Part shown: in pieces, positions 48,401-58,136 of the stretch
Layout: the number at the start of each line of letters is the position of its first letter
How positions within the stretch are numbered: position 1 is the first letter of the stretch
Assembly: GCF_000026365.1 (NCBI RefSeq)
Contig: NC_012991.1
Location: forward strand, 558,001-622,000
Origin: Zygosaccharomyces rouxii
Lineage: Eukaryota; Ascomycota; Saccharomycetes; Saccharomycetales; Saccharomycetaceae
Direction: 5' to 3'
DNA: 64,000 nucleotides
Notes under the pieces: generated by a model
Told to the model about the DNA's origin: nothing
The model's input: the letters and a program-made list of their open reading frames with translations, nothing else
Database searches by the model: none
Program-made: the position numbers and the translations under genes

Positions 48401-49469
48401 TAGTACCGTGGCTAGACCAGAATTCGACTCTCAATTGATCAAGATTGAAGATTCTCAAGGTAAGCTGTTATACGAAAACACTCGTGGTGAAGTTCAACAG
48501 ATGTGGGCTTCCACATCCTTCCACATGCAGAGTTTGAGAGACAATCCAAAGACCGCTGAAGAAGAATTCACTGCTATCAAAGATGATAGAGATCCAGGGT
48601 TACACTATACATTGACCTTTGACCCTCTGGATGACTTAGGTTTGGGCAACAAATTGACTCAACCAGGACCTCGTGTTGCCATTCTCAGAGAACAAGGTGT
48701 GAATGGCCAAATGGAAATGGCATGGTGTTTCGAACAAGCAGGATTCAGTGCTGTTGATGTTACCATGACTGATATCCTAGAAGGTCGTGCCAATTTGGAT
48801 GATTTCATCGGTTTAGCAGCATGCGGTGGGTTTTCCTATGGTGACGTTCTTGGTGCAGGTGCGGGTTGGGCAAAATCTGTGTTATACAACGAACATGCCC
48901 GCAAACAATTTGTGAGATTTTTCCAAGAGAGACAAGATACTTTTGCTTTAGGTGTCTGTAATGGTTGTCAATTCTTAAGTCACTTGAAGGAAATCATTCC
49001 TGGTTGTGAAGACTGGCCAATTTTCGAACGTAATTTGAGTGAACAATTTGAAGCAAGAGTTAGCATGCTTCAGTTGATTAACCAAGAGGATCAATCCGGT
49101 AGTAGCACATTCCTCAAGGGAATGGGAGGTTCTCATTTACCAATCGCAGTTGCACACGGTGAAGGACGTGCAGTGTTCCAAGACAAAGAGCAACTGCAAA
49201 GGTTTGAATCAAGCCGTTTATGTTGCATGAGATACGTGGATAACAGAGGTAACGTTACTGAAAAATACCCATTTAATCCAAACGGATCTGTTGGTGGTAT
49301 CGCAGGTATTAAGTCTCCAAACGGTAGAGTTTTGGCAATGATGCCACATCCTGAAAGAGTTTGCAGATTAGCGGCAAATTCTTGGTATCCAGAAGAAAAA
49401 TTCAGTGAATGGCAAGGATACGGACCCTGGATCCGTATGTTCAAATCTGTTCGTGAATATGTACGTTAG
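45408..49469 (+). CDS. ADE6: Phosphoribosylformylglycinamidine synthetase (FGAM synthetase)
   Basis: Ade6 converts FGAR, glutamine and ATP to FGAM, step four of purine synthesis, in the cytosol. The 1353-residue length is close to S. cerevisiae Ade6 (1358). The N-terminal PurS-like part is followed by the linker FAQVNSEHCRHKIFNADW, two AIRS-type ATPase halves (VETHNHPTAVSPYPGAATG; SIHDVGAGGLSNALPEL), and a C-terminal class I glutamine amidotransferase with nucleophile loop GVCNGCQ and the catalytic MPHPER. Codon use is highly biased. It is convergent with ERG25, as YGR061C-YGR060W are. Confidence 0.98.
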   Translation: MSHHILVGPQALSQFRVDNLVKSINEYSNSTSIIKAVRSCYVHYVDAKEPALSPKDKELLEALLTYDSPLNTKDDHLSRLLVDAVVNNVDDPVLEEDTYLVRITPRSGTISPWSSKATNIIEVCGLDSKINRVERGLALVIKVIPGFPQLENLNEVSLKTVFDRMTQEMHLHSAPSTKELFAHHQPKELVHVPLVSNAAKVPPETTLASANKEFGLALDKGEMDYLIKAFAETLGRDPTDVELFMFAQVNSEHCRHKIFNADWTIDGLKKEFTLFQMIKNSFKKTPDFTISAYSDNAAVIDTGHAAYYFTPNPESKLWTATEENVPMLVKVETHNHPTAVSPYPGAATGSGGEIRDEGATGRGSKSKCGLSGFSVSDLNIPGHKQPWEINIGKPHHIASSFDIMIEAPLGSAAFNNEFGRPCINGYFRTLTTKVKNAKGNEEVRGFHKPIMVAGGLGTVRPQFALKNKPITAGSHLIVLGGQSMLIGLGGGAASSISSGEGSAHLDFASVQRGNPEMERRCQQVIDTCVALNTKNPIQSIHDVGAGGLSNALPELVHDNDLGAKFDLRKVLSLEPGMSPMEIWCNESQERYVLGVSSGDLPVFEEICRRERAPYAVVGQATAEQRLIVEDPLLKDTPIDLEMPILFGKPPKMSQQTTTQNLKLNSPDLSVIPSVKDALERVLHLPAVGSKSFLITIGDRTVTGLVDRDQFVGPWQVPVADVGVTGTSFGPKIVTSGEALAMGERPTNALISAAASAKLSVAESLLNLFASDVKSLKHVKLSANWMSPASHPGEGAKLYEAVQALGLDLCPGIGVSIPVGKDSMSMKMKWEDKEVTAPLSLDITAFAPVNDTNKTWTPVLNKNVPNTVLVLVDLAATVSEKSLGGSSLLQVYNQVGDTSPTVHDNATLKGFLEALLELHTTDLVHAYHDRSDGGLIVTLLEMAFASRCGLTVSVDDTEEPSPLLPLFNEELGAVFQVSESKLLDFKLILSRHGISARHVSTVARPEFDSQLIKIEDSQGKLLYENTRGEVQQMWASTSFHMQSLRDNPKTAEEEFTAIKDDRDPGLHYTLTFDPLDDLGLGNKLTQPGPRVAILREQGVNGQMEMAWCFEQAGFSAVDVTMTDILEGRANLDDFIGLAACGGFSYGDVLGAGAGWAKSVLYNEHARKQFVRFFQERQDTFALGVCNGCQFLSHLKEIIPGCEDWPIFERNLSEQFEARVSMLQLINQEDQSGSSTFLKGMGGSHLPIAVAHGEGRAVFQDKEQLQRFESSRLCCMRYVDNRGNVTEKYPFNPNGSVGGIAGIKSPNGRVLAMMPHPERVCRLAANSWYPEEKFSEWQGYGPWIRMFKSVREYVR

Positions 49470-49632
49470 ATAGAGACTTTTTTTTAAATATCATTATTAT
49501 TATTATTAGTGTACACGAAAAATCTATACTCTAAACTTTTGGATCTTACCCAATAATCATTTCCTGTATAAGATACATATAGCTAGCTGAGGATGAAAAA
49601 GAAAGGTAACGGTTAAATACAGAAGTGATACT

Positions 49633-50556
49633 TCACACACGCTTCTTAGCTTTACTTTCTGCCTGCAGTCTCATTCTTTCTTCTCTAGCCGCCTTTGCCT
49701 CAGGACCAGCTTCAGTATCCATAGTATAATCCCACCAGCGGAATGAAGATGCATAGTTACCAATGAAGTAGTGGTGGTGCAAATCGTGGTGTTCTGCACC
49801 GGCCCAAAATGGCAAGAACTTGCTTAATGACCATGGGAAATCGTAACCAGAATGAGAATCCACTGCTTGAAATAATCTTAGTGTAATCCAAAGACAGAGG
49901 GTGAAAAGGTGTAGTTCACCGGTGTAAAGAACATAAAAGATTGGCATACCAACGGTACCAAAACCGAGAGTAAGTGCCTCGGCAGGGTGAGCGTACTCAG
50001 CAGTCAAACCGAAAGGTGCTGCATAACGATGGTGCTGCTTGTGAATGTATTTGTAAAAGACACCGTAGTGAAATAATCTGTGCATCCAGTAATGCCACAT
50101 GTCTTCACCCAAGAAGAATAGACCGATTTGAAGTGCCATTTTTTTCCAGTGAGGGAATGGAACCTGTACTGAAATACCCAATTTTACGCACAGAGGATGG
50201 AAAGTCCAAATTGGGATAGCTTCCACTAGAAAATGAGAGAGCAAAACACTCTTCAGACAAAACCATTGTTCTTTGGCGCTTGGAATTTTTGTTGGCTGAA
50301 TCTTGTATCTGCGGAAGAAGGGGATCTGATCAATGATAAACCATGGAAGACTTCTACCGAAGTACATCACTTCGTGCAATAGGAAGAAAAGTAGACCTGT
50401 TGCCAAGATATCATTCGAAAGGTAAACATACCATGCGGCCCAATACTGTTCTGCAACATTCAATTGTGGCAACCGCTGAATGTTGTGCAACGTACCCATG
50501 AAGGTTTTATCTTTAACCAAGTCAACCACTGTGGCATTGGCGAATATAGCGGACAT
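49633..50556 (-). CDS. ERG25: C-4 methylsterol oxidase, syntenic copy (ERG25 copy B)
   Basis: This 307-residue copy sits beside ADE6, the same place as S. cerevisiae ERG25 (YGR060W), so it is the ancestral locus. The histidine motifs HYWMH, HKQHH and HHDLHHH are intact and it ends KKRV, a KKXX ER signal. It is about 42 kb from copy A and opposite in orientation. Long stretches are identical at DNA level to copy A, including synonymous positions (116 bp matching 7741-7856 and 89 bp matching 8011-8099). The first ~45 residues and parts around residue 185 diverge. Both copies keep TCGTATA in the promoter. Confidence 0.97.
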   Translation of the reverse strand: MSAIFANATVVDLVKDKTFMGTLHNIQRLPQLNVAEQYWAAWYVYLSNDILATGLLFFLLHEVMYFGRSLPWFIIDQIPFFRRYKIQPTKIPSAKEQWFCLKSVLLSHFLVEAIPIWTFHPLCVKLGISVQVPFPHWKKMALQIGLFFLGEDMWHYWMHRLFHYGVFYKYIHKQHHRYAAPFGLTAEYAHPAEALTLGFGTVGMPIFYVLYTGELHLFTLCLWITLRLFQAVDSHSGYDFPWSLSKFLPFWAGAEHHDLHHHYFIGNYASSFRWWDYTMDTEAGPEAKAAREERMRLQAESKAKKRV

Positions 50557-50716
50557 TTTGACCTTACTCAGTGTAACTGACTCAACAACGTACCTGTATC
50601 AAGATTCTAGAAGGGCTTCCATTTGATCATCTCAATACCATCTCTGTTCCTTTATATGTAGTCCTTAGGAATGATGAGCACTTCGTTTAAGGTTTTTTTC
50701 GGTTTTTTCCACTTTC

Positions 50717-50723
50717 TATACGA
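50717..50723 (-). promoter_or_regulatory. Sterol response element before ERG25 copy B
   Basis: TATACGA on the + strand is TCGTATA toward ERG25, 161 bp before the ATG and at nearly the same distance as in copy A. It is flanked by a cluster of TCGTTTAA repeats that resemble the Upc2 hypoxic motif TCGTTYAG. Confidence 0.65.
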
Positions 50724-50730
50724 GATAGCT

Positions 50731-50744
50731 TTCGTTTAAACGAA
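50731..50744. repeat. 14-bp perfect palindrome TTCGTTTAAACGAA
   Basis: The palindrome is centred in the ERG25-B promoter and flanked about 40 bp to the left and 18 bp to the right by inverted CTTCGTTTAAGG / CTTAAACGAAGG copies. The arrangement suggests several zinc-cluster (Upc2-type) sites. Confidence 0.6.
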
Positions 50745-51404
50745 GGGAAATGAAAGATTAGCTTAAACGAAGGAGGCAGGGTAAATCGTAAACGAATCTG
50801 AGATCTCTTAAATTAGAATATCGTAAGATACGAACATATACTCGTATGTGGTGAGTCCGCATGGCATGATATAATTTACGAAGCAAAGTTTTTCCAAACG
50901 TATCTCCGGTATATCCGGTCAGTAACAGTTGCTTACTACGGTAATAACGGCAACGAAATGAGATGTGATGTACAGGGACCTTTCGGTTTGCCGCCACTTT
51001 AGGATAAAGTTAATTTACGGTCGAACTGTATGAAATTTTGTTTTCGAAACAGATGAGAAATTTTGTGTCAAAAGGCAAAATTCTTCGTTTAGTCGGAAGA
51101 GCGATCAGATGACAGCAAAGAGGAGGCTATAAGGCGATCGAAAACCATTTCTCAGTAGATCAGTAGTCGATTGATACAATATCGGAAGACTATATCATAT
51201 CTAATTTGATTGATGCCCACAGACATTTCTTGAAGTTCATCGGATCTCATCGATTGGTTGTATCACATATGACGACACACCTGATTTACATTTTAACATG
51301 AAAAAAAAAAAGATGTCATACAAACCCTTCCGTGTGTAAATACAAATATATATACGTATAACAATGAATACTGTAGCAGCCCTTCAATGGTAATCAATTG
51401 ATAG

Positions 51405-52058
51405 ATGGGTGATCTTAACGAATACAATTTTATACTAGATGCTTCATCCTTGGAGAAAGGATTAGGTAACATCAAAAGATGGTGTCAAGAAGCTCGTGGT
51501 AAAATTGTGCTGAGGTTATACATTCCAACGTATACCTTACAGGAGTTAGATTTCTTGAAGTACAAGAGGAAAAGTTTTGGGGCTAGAGAGGCACTCAAGT
51601 TTATCGATCAGGCAACTAGTGAATATCCCGATATTATAGTGGAATTTCCTGAAACTTTAGACGTTGTTCTTTGGTCAGAAATTACATCATCAGTAGACGA
51701 TAAACATGCGGATATGTTAAACAGATTACCACGTCGTTTTAAGAATCTACTGAAAAGTTGTATTTACAAATGTCAATTGGAGGAGAATCGTTTGAAATGG
51801 ATCTTAGTGGCTGAAGATCCCAAAGTTAAAGAACTAGCCGATATTTGCTCAATTCCATGTTCTTCCCTAGTGATTGCAGAATCGACATTGTCAAGAGAAA
51901 CGAATAGAAGGCAATATCATGAGGGTCAAAAATTTAACAATATGATCCAAGTGAAGGGCAATGGAGAATCGCTGATTGGTGGTAAAAAAGTCGTTCGTAC
52001 AAATTTCGACAATACGGTTTACGCATCAAGAGGTAAAGGTTCCTTATGGGAGCCTTGA
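51405..52058 (+). CDS. NMD4: Nmd4, PIN-domain partner of Upf1
   Basis: Nmd4 binds the helicase Upf1 in nonsense-mediated mRNA decay. The 217-residue protein has a PIN-like fold with YNFILDASS at the N-terminus (Asp12), GLGNIKRWC, LNELDFL-like LQELDFLKYKRKSF, RFKNLLKSCIYKC, and the conserved tail RTNFDNTVYASRGKGSLWEP. S. cerevisiae Nmd4 (YLR363C) has 218 residues. It is convergent with SPR3. Confidence 0.95.
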   Translation: MGDLNEYNFILDASSLEKGLGNIKRWCQEARGKIVLRLYIPTYTLQELDFLKYKRKSFGAREALKFIDQATSEYPDIIVEFPETLDVVLWSEITSSVDDKHADMLNRLPRRFKNLLKSCIYKCQLEENRLKWILVAEDPKVKELADICSIPCSSLVIAESTLSRETNRRQYHEGQKFNNMIQVKGNGESLIGGKKVVRTNFDNTVYASRGKGSLWEP

Positions 52059-52537
52059 TGGAAGGTCCATTACTACGATTACTTTTTCAAATTTACATTT
52101 CAAAGATAAACCGGGGTTTTGCGCATAGTATCAGATTTGTCGTCATGAGTTCTATTCATCGAACGGTAGTACTTAAACTCCGCCCTAACATTAGAGATGC
52201 CAGAAAATAAACATAGTACGTATATACTCATCATGTACGCGCATATGGCTCTCTGGTCCTAATACTTTAGAACCAAGCGAGTGCCCTGTTTTCCATTTTT
52301 AATAGATGTCATAAGAAGTGTAAAAGTTTTGTAGAGGAAGAAGCTGTTCATCAACATTTGGAAAATGTGTCCTTTATATACAAAAAACTAAAGGGCGGGT
52401 AACGAAAAAGAAGCGGAAGCGAAGATAATTCGATCTACCTATAGGGCTCATCGGTAAGTTCAGCCGTAAATCAATAAGTTTCCTTCTTTTTTTGATTAAA
52501 AAGCTATAATCTATTAAGCAACGCTATACTTAATTAT
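52059..52537. other. Intergenic between convergent NMD4 and SPR3
   Basis: 479 bp between two gene ends, longer than most convergent gaps here. I see no open frame, RNA gene or repeat worth calling. Confidence 0.4.
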
Positions 52538-54313
52538 TTATGCTGCTGCACGCTTCTCACCCCTAGATATTGTACCCAACTTAGAACGTGTACGTTGAAC
52601 TGCCTTAGCGGCCATAATTTGGGTCTCCAAATCATGACACTCTAATTGCAAATCATCGATGTTTCGACTCAACAACTCTAACTCTTGATTAAACTTAACC
52701 TGTTTGTTCTGTAAGGCCATCTTCCACTCTTGAAATTTTTGATCCTCCAGTGTGATTACTTCATTAAACCTTTTACGAGATTCCCAACGCCTTTGAACAA
52801 ATTCTGGTGACCATTCCACAACTAACACATCCATATCTTTTTTACCAAACACTGAATAACAGACATAATTTTTTAAGCCATTTAAATCCAATTCATCATA
52901 ATTCAATTTTTGTAATTCATCACGTAACTCCACGGGGAAGTCAGCATTATCAATAGAATCTCTAGCCTTTAAAATTCTAGTCTTTAAAATTGATGAGCGG
53001 CAGGTTTCACAATAAGACTCAGTGGTACGAACAAAATCAACCAAATGGTTGGAAATTAACACATTTTTCAAAAGAGTAAAATCACAATGATCCACGTTTT
53101 CCACCTCAACTGTACCCCAACGATACTTTCTCACATGAAGCGGTTCACCATCTTGACCAATTATTTTCATCTCAGAACCAACGACGGCAAATGGCGCCAT
53201 CTCAAAGATATCACTATAGAATGCATTGTCTTCTTCCAAGAATTGACAGACTTTAATATCTTGAGCATGCATAACGTTCCGAATCTCTCTTTTAAATGCA
53301 CATAATTCTTCTTTTGATAATCCATCGGCTTTGGCAATAATGGGAATCAAGTTCACACGTTTTGAAAGTTCTCTCATTGCAATAACATCTAAGGCGTTTA
53401 ACCCTTTACCAGTCGGTTCCACAAAGTATAGACAACAGTGAACTCTGTCATCTCTGAGATTAGAACGGTTCGGTTGCTCCTCTTGAAAGATATAAGATCT
53501 TATCTGTTCATCGATATAGTTGATTAAAGGTACCCAATCAAAAGTACTGTTACTTTTGTATCCAAACCCAGGCGTATCAATTATGTTTAGATCCAACTTA
53601 ACATCAGCTGTCTCTAAGACAGCTCTGTGTATTTCAAGGCATCTAGTTTCAACAGTCTTGACATCTCGAGTTACCCTATTAGAAGGCAAGAGACATGTAT
53701 CAAATAAAGTGTTCACAAAGGTGGTCTTGCCTAGACCTGCTTGTCCAGAAACCATGAAATTAAATTTTACACCATCACGAGCCACCATACGCTCTCTTTG
53801 TGTAGGCAAATTACTAATACCTGTCTCATAACCGGCAACACGATTAGGAACATCTACAACTAGAGTCTCCATGGAGGGCAAACATACATTGACCGAATGA
53901 GACGTGCTACCGGGATTACTACTCACGTCAGTTCTTTCACTAGGAGATGAAACATCTTTTTCATCAGGCTCCTGTTCTTCCTTGGGTAAAAGATCAGTAG
54001 ACATTACCAATACATGCTGTTCCGATCCTGACTCAATAGGTTGGTCATTTTCTTCAGATTCCTCTTCAGGTTCCTCTACAGTGAATCCAACGTCATCTTG
54101 ATCAGATAATGATTCAGATTCCTCAGATTCAGATTCAGACTCTGTAGGGTCTTGGTTGATGTCTTCAGTAGGAGTTGCTGGAGGAGAATAATCCGGGAAG
54201 TCATCGTTGGGTTCGATTATAATTTCATTTATTTCTTCTGGTTGGAAGTTTTCCTCTTGTTCATCTGCATCGATGGGCTTCTCTGATACTACCATAGAAA
54301 GATCTAATGACAT
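52538..54313 (-). CDS. SPR3: Spr3, sporulation septin
   Basis: Spr3 is a septin that, with Spr28, marks the prospore membrane in meiosis. The 591-residue protein has an unusually long acidic N-terminus (about 150 residues rich in Glu/Ser/Asp), then a septin G domain: Walker A GQAGLGKTT (~190-198), DTPGFGYKS and AKADGLSKEEL, and a C-terminal coiled coil (LEDQKFQEWKMALQNKQ). Position between ERG25 and PEF1 matches S. cerevisiae SPR3 (YGR059W, 512 residues). A middle-sporulation element lies upstream. The longer acidic N-terminus accounts for the size difference. Confidence 0.92.
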   Translation of the reverse strand: MSLDLSMVVSEKPIDADEQEENFQPEEINEIIIEPNDDFPDYSPPATPTEDINQDPTESESESEESESLSDQDDVGFTVEEPEEESEENDQPIESGSEQHVLVMSTDLLPKEEQEPDEKDVSSPSERTDVSSNPGSTSHSVNVCLPSMETLVVDVPNRVAGYETGISNLPTQRERMVARDGVKFNFMVSGQAGLGKTTFVNTLFDTCLLPSNRVTRDVKTVETRCLEIHRAVLETADVKLDLNIIDTPGFGYKSNSTFDWVPLINYIDEQIRSYIFQEEQPNRSNLRDDRVHCCLYFVEPTGKGLNALDVIAMRELSKRVNLIPIIAKADGLSKEELCAFKREIRNVMHAQDIKVCQFLEEDNAFYSDIFEMAPFAVVGSEMKIIGQDGEPLHVRKYRWGTVEVENVDHCDFTLLKNVLISNHLVDFVRTTESYCETCRSSILKTRILKARDSIDNADFPVELRDELQKLNYDELDLNGLKNYVCYSVFGKKDMDVLVVEWSPEFVQRRWESRKRFNEVITLEDQKFQEWKMALQNKQVKFNQELELLSRNIDDLQLECHDLETQIMAAKAVQRTRSKLGTISRGEKRAAA

Positions 54314-54633
54314 ATTATGCTAATTGCTGGAAATTCTGAAGAATTATAAAGGAATTGTGCAACGATTCAAAGAAAAAAAAAAATTGGAAGGAAAGATAAA
54401 ATAAAATAATACAAAATTAATGATCGAGATATTCCTGTTAATAATCATAATCTTTTAAAATGTAATTTAGCCTCATGATATGATTTTGTTTTTTAATTTT
54501 CATTTTATTTCATGTTTTTTATTTTCGATTAATTTCGTTATTTTGTGTCACTGTGACGCGGCAAAACAAAACACAATGTAAGGATAAAATAAAACAAAAT
54601 AAAAACAATAAAAAAAAAAAAAAAGCTTTTTTT
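54314..54633. other. SPR3 promoter / PEF1 3' flank
   Basis: 320 bp, very AT-rich with many AAAATA/TTTTAT runs and a poly-A tract near 54610-54623. It contains the Ndt80-type element at 54541-54549 in SPR3 orientation. Confidence 0.5.
54541..54549 (-). promoter_or_regulatory. Middle sporulation element (Ndt80 site) of SPR3
   Basis: On the minus strand this reads GACACAAAA, an exact fit to gNCRCAAAW, 228 bp before the SPR3 ATG. Middle meiotic genes including SPR3 are switched on by Ndt80 through this element. Confidence 0.55.
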
Positions 54634-55792
54634 TTAATGAGGTAGAAAACGTCCTAGATACAGAACCGTATCGATAAAGTCTTTGTAATGAATTGTTGCA
54701 ATACCTTCCTGGTTCATATCGTACTTTCTAAAACTTTTTGTAAGTCTCATTAACCACACAAGTGATTCTACAAATTTATCAAATTTCAATTCTTTCCCAT
54801 TTACAGTTGAATTGATAAATTCTGCATATTGATCAAAAATGTTTTCACTGACTTCAAAAGGGATTAAATATCCTAATTCTTGCAACGAATTGTGATATTC
54901 CATTACTGAAATGGTGTACGATCCGTTAATATCATTATCGACATAAACTTTACGCCAATACTTGACCCTTTTGTAAAGAGAAACAAATTCTGCTTGGCTG
55001 ATGGTGCCAAACCTGGTAGCTCCGAAAAGGTTTATCAGAGCATCCACAGCTGAGATGCAAAAATGCGTAGAGTCGTCGTTCTGTAAAAGATTGCGCAATT
55101 CTTCTGCGGTCAATCGACCCTTCTGCCTAATATCATGGTTATGGAAAAGCTGTGTGGCAATTTGAATGTTTTTAGTCTCCTCCATCATATCACCAGAACT
55201 CCTAGATCCTCCGCTACTTGGTGTACTTCCCATAGGCGGAGAATTAGGTAATCTGGCGGCAGATGCTATTGGTGGTGTAGAGCTTGCGACCATTGGAGGT
55301 GGTTTAACCCTATTTAATGTTGGTGGATGTGCCCTAGGTGAATCTCCATGCGACGGTATATACGAATACTGGTTTCTTAGAGGTATTTGTGATTGCGATG
55401 ACGGTAGTGGTATGGAGGAAGTACTTGGGTTCTGGCTCCCGTAAGATACAGGGGGAGGAACGACAGCAACAGGGGGTGTCCCCTGTCTCCGTATATCTGA
55501 ATCGGCACTTGATCCTGTGCTTGATCTGGAATCAGTCTTATGATGATGACGTTGTTGTTGCTGATAACGGTGTTGGCGTTGTTTTTTCTGCTTCTCATGC
55601 TCAATACGGCGTCTACCCTCTCTCATAGCTTCTTCTGGCGTGGCATAGAGCTAATTAGAATTGATTTAAAAGTTAGTATCAATGGATTGTGTGGTCAGGG
55701 AAAAAAAGAGTGAATGAGGAAAACATTGTTCCAAAGGTATTACTTACTTGCAAGTCATCTCCTGCAGCATACTCCAGTTTTTTAGGACTCAT
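54634..55792 (-). CDS. PEF1: Pef1, penta-EF-hand calcium-binding protein (spliced)
   Basis: Join of exon 1, 55792 down to 55748, and exon 2, 55650 down to 54634, giving 353 residues. The plain open frame starts at an internal Met (MREGRRR). Upstream, exon 2 continues as LYATPEEA, matching S. cerevisiae Pef1 (YGR058W) RYATPKEA, and exon 1 gives MSPKKLEYAAGDDLQ, matching MCAKKLKYAAGDD. The middle is a Pro/Ser/Gln-rich region. The C-terminal ~180 residues contain five EF-hand-like segments (QLFHNHDIRQKGRLTAEEL, DNDINGSYTISVMEYHNSL). Pef1 is the ALG-2-like protein involved in polar growth. To my recollection S. cerevisiae PEF1 has no intron. Confidence 0.92.
55651..55747 (-). other. PEF1 spliceosomal intron (97 nt)
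   Basis: On the minus strand: GTAAGT from 55747, TACTAAC at 55678-55672 and TAG ending at 55651. Phase is 0. GTAAGT is a less common yeast 5' site than GTATGT but functional. Confidence 0.9.
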
Positions 55793-55991
55793 CTCAGTTC
55801 TTCTAAGGTCCTGTATCTTGGTTTGTTTAACGTTCTAATCTCATCTTAATTGCTTTTTTTTTCTTCCCATTTTACTTTTAAGACCTTTCTCCGACAAAAA
55901 AGAATAAAATGCATGCTAAAACCACCTCACGTGGTTATAGCGTTTAAAGGCAGATGTCGACATCTCTTGAATGCAGCCTTGTTCTCGACCT

Positions 55992-58007
55992 TTAGACAAT
56001 GTGAGCTTCTAACCAAGGATGCTGTAGTAGTTCAATCGCGCTAGGTCTCATTTTGTAGTCCAATTGGAATGTCTTACTGAGGAAATCCCTACTTTCCTCT
56101 GTAGCCCATGATGGAATTTCTGGAGTTGTACTTGTGCCGATCTTAAAGATGGCTTGCATCTGTGAAAAATCTGGGAATGGATGCTTACCGGTGAACATTT
56201 CTATGACCACACAGCCTGTTGACCAAATGTCTGCTTTTTCAGTTGTAGCAGTTTGCTTAACAACTTCGGGCGCCATCCAATACACAGATCCTTGTAAAGA
56301 TGCTCTCTTATTTTGATTTTGGTTCAATGGCGATAACTTCTTTGATATACCAAAATCCGTTATCTTAACACAGCCCTTGATGTCAATTAAGATATTGGCA
56401 CCTTTGATATCTCTGTGAATAATATTTTTCTTATGCAAATAGACTACACCGATAAGAATCTGTCTTGTGAAATTAGTAATTAGAGATTCCTCGAATGGTC
56501 CATAACTGTTCAACATGGATGATACAGATCCACCAGGAACGTATTCCAAGAAAATGTTCAAATTACCACCTTCTTGTGAAGATCCAAAATACTTGACAAT
56601 ATTTTCATGGTGGAGATCTTTCAAAAGACTCATTTCATGTTGCAATGCATCTATCAATTTTCTATGCACACGAGATGCATTCTTTAGTTTTTGTTCCTGT
56701 TTAGGATCCCAATTTTCTGGTTTACTTCTATCCTCTGCCATATTCACCACGCCCGCGGCTACCGTCGATGATTGTAATTCAACCTGCTTAACAGCCATTA
56801 GTTCACCTGTACGTGCATTCATACCCAAATAAACTGTACCGAATGAACCGGAACCAATCCTCGCACCTTTTAACCAAGTCTTGGGGGCCATGATCTTTGT
56901 TGGTATAGAAACCAAATCGTTTTCTTCGTCATCATCCAATTCTACCTCTGACCCTGGAGATTTTAGATCTACGCGGTTATCTCTCTTGGCACCTGGAACG
57001 GGGTCTCTTTTCCTCTCAACGGCTCTGTTATAATCAGATGCAGTACCATCGTATTCCAAACTTTGTAAAAGTACAGAATCGACTGCATTTGAATGTTTCA
57101 ATAAAATGTCACCGATCTTGTTGCTATCACTGTTATGAATCTTGTGTTCAATCTTAGACAGTCTTGCTGATTGACGGAAGGATTCTTTTAAGGTGGATTC
57201 CAAATGCTTCATATTGGCGTGAGGGAAATAACCTGCCAAATTAGTCGAGATGAGTTCACTGGGTGGTCTTTGATTAAAGATCTTACGGATCTTGTCCTTG
57301 CCATTCTCAATACGTAATTGATTGCCAGCAAATGCATTTGCACCATCGTGTGGCATGGTAATAATTTGGTTAATCACACTCAACGTCTTGAGATACAGTT
57401 TCTTAGAGGTAAATATGGCTTTATCACTGGGGGTTTGATTCTTGGATACAAATATCAAACGGTTCTTTTCCATACGATCACTGGAATGACATATCGTAAC
57501 CAATTCCACGTCGTAGAGTAAATGCAAAACATTCTTCACGTAATCAACAACAAATACATCGTAATCTTGCACAGATCTTAGCTCTTCGCCGTCGATCCAT
57601 GGTGGTAACCTTTTCAAAAGCCTCTTTTTGATGGAGTCTGCATTGAAACAACCGTTAACGTTAACTTTCTTCGCAGATCCATCATTCAATATGAAGATCA
57701 CACTATGCTTTTCAGTGACTAGCTCCTCGCTAACTGCAACACCCCCGGCAGATAATGAACTAATCCTTCTAATAATATCATTCAATTGCTCAGTACACTC
57801 TTGTTGAGATTTTTGCCTGTGTAATGACTTGGATTTACGTAGGATTCTCAGTCTATCACCAAGATTGGTCACACCTAGTGCGATCAACACCTCCTTATCC
57901 AAGAACTTGATCTCTTCTGGACTAATCAGTTTGCATGATACAAACTTCTCTAAGTACTTTTCGCACTTAATCTCCTTGAGAAACTCTTCAACAAAAGTGC
58001 AGTCCAT
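55992..58007 (-). CDS. STE11: Ste11, MAPKKK of the pheromone, osmotic and filamentous pathways
   Basis: Ste11 phosphorylates Ste7 and Pbs2. The first real ATG is at 58007, giving 671 residues; the longer frame starts GTG. Domains: SAM (~5-70, [18 protein letters not shown]), a Ras-binding-like domain (~105-195) and a C-terminal kinase domain (~378-665) with [30 protein letters not shown] and VYWMAPEV. S. cerevisiae Ste11 (YLR362W) has 717 residues. The gene is divergent from a YLR361C-A-like gene, and a Ste12 site lies in between. Confidence 0.96.
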   Translation of the reverse strand: MDCTFVEEFLKEIKCEKYLEKFVSCKLISPEEIKFLDKEVLIALGVTNLGDRLRILRKSKSLHRQKSQQECTEQLNDIIRRISSLSAGGVAVSEELVTEKHSVIFILNDGSAKKVNVNGCFNADSIKKRLLKRLPPWIDGEELRSVQDYDVFVVDYVKNVLHLLYDVELVTICHSSDRMEKNRLIFVSKNQTPSDKAIFTSKKLYLKTLSVINQIITMPHDGANAFAGNQLRIENGKDKIRKIFNQRPPSELISTNLAGYFPHANMKHLESTLKESFRQSARLSKIEHKIHNSDSNKIGDILLKHSNAVDSVLLQSLEYDGTASDYNRAVERKRDPVPGAKRDNRVDLKSPGSEVELDDDEENDLVSIPTKIMAPKTWLKGARIGSGSFGTVYLGMNARTGELMAVKQVELQSSTVAAGVVNMAEDRSKPENWDPKQEQKLKNASRVHRKLIDALQHEMSLLKDLHHENIVKYFGSSQEGGNLNIFLEYVPGGSVSSMLNSYGPFEESLITNFTRQILIGVVYLHKKNIIHRDIKGANILIDIKGCVKITDFGISKKLSPLNQNQNKRASLQGSVYWMAPEVVKQTATTEKADIWSTGCVVIEMFTGKHPFPDFSQMQAIFKIGTSTTPEIPSWATEESRDFLSKTFQLDYKMRPSAIELLQHPWLEAHIV

Positions 58008-58136
58008 ATTTCGAATGCTTAGGGCTATTGACACACACTCTTCAACAGTTCTTGAATGAATCTAGACCGATTTTTACTTATATATTCTGATTCTAGGTGG
58101 TTGAAGTATGTTAACCGTTCGCTTCACGTGTACTCT

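Larger units (their letters stand above)
50557..51404. other. Divergent promoter ERG25 copy B / NMD4
   Basis: 848 bp. Near ERG25 it holds CTTCGTTTAAGG (50681-50692), the sterol element TCGTATA in ERG25 orientation (50717-50723), the palindrome TTCGTTTAAACGAA (50731-50744), CTTAAACGAAGG (50762-50773), and farther out TCGTTTAG (51085-51092). No gene is supported. Confidence 0.6.
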
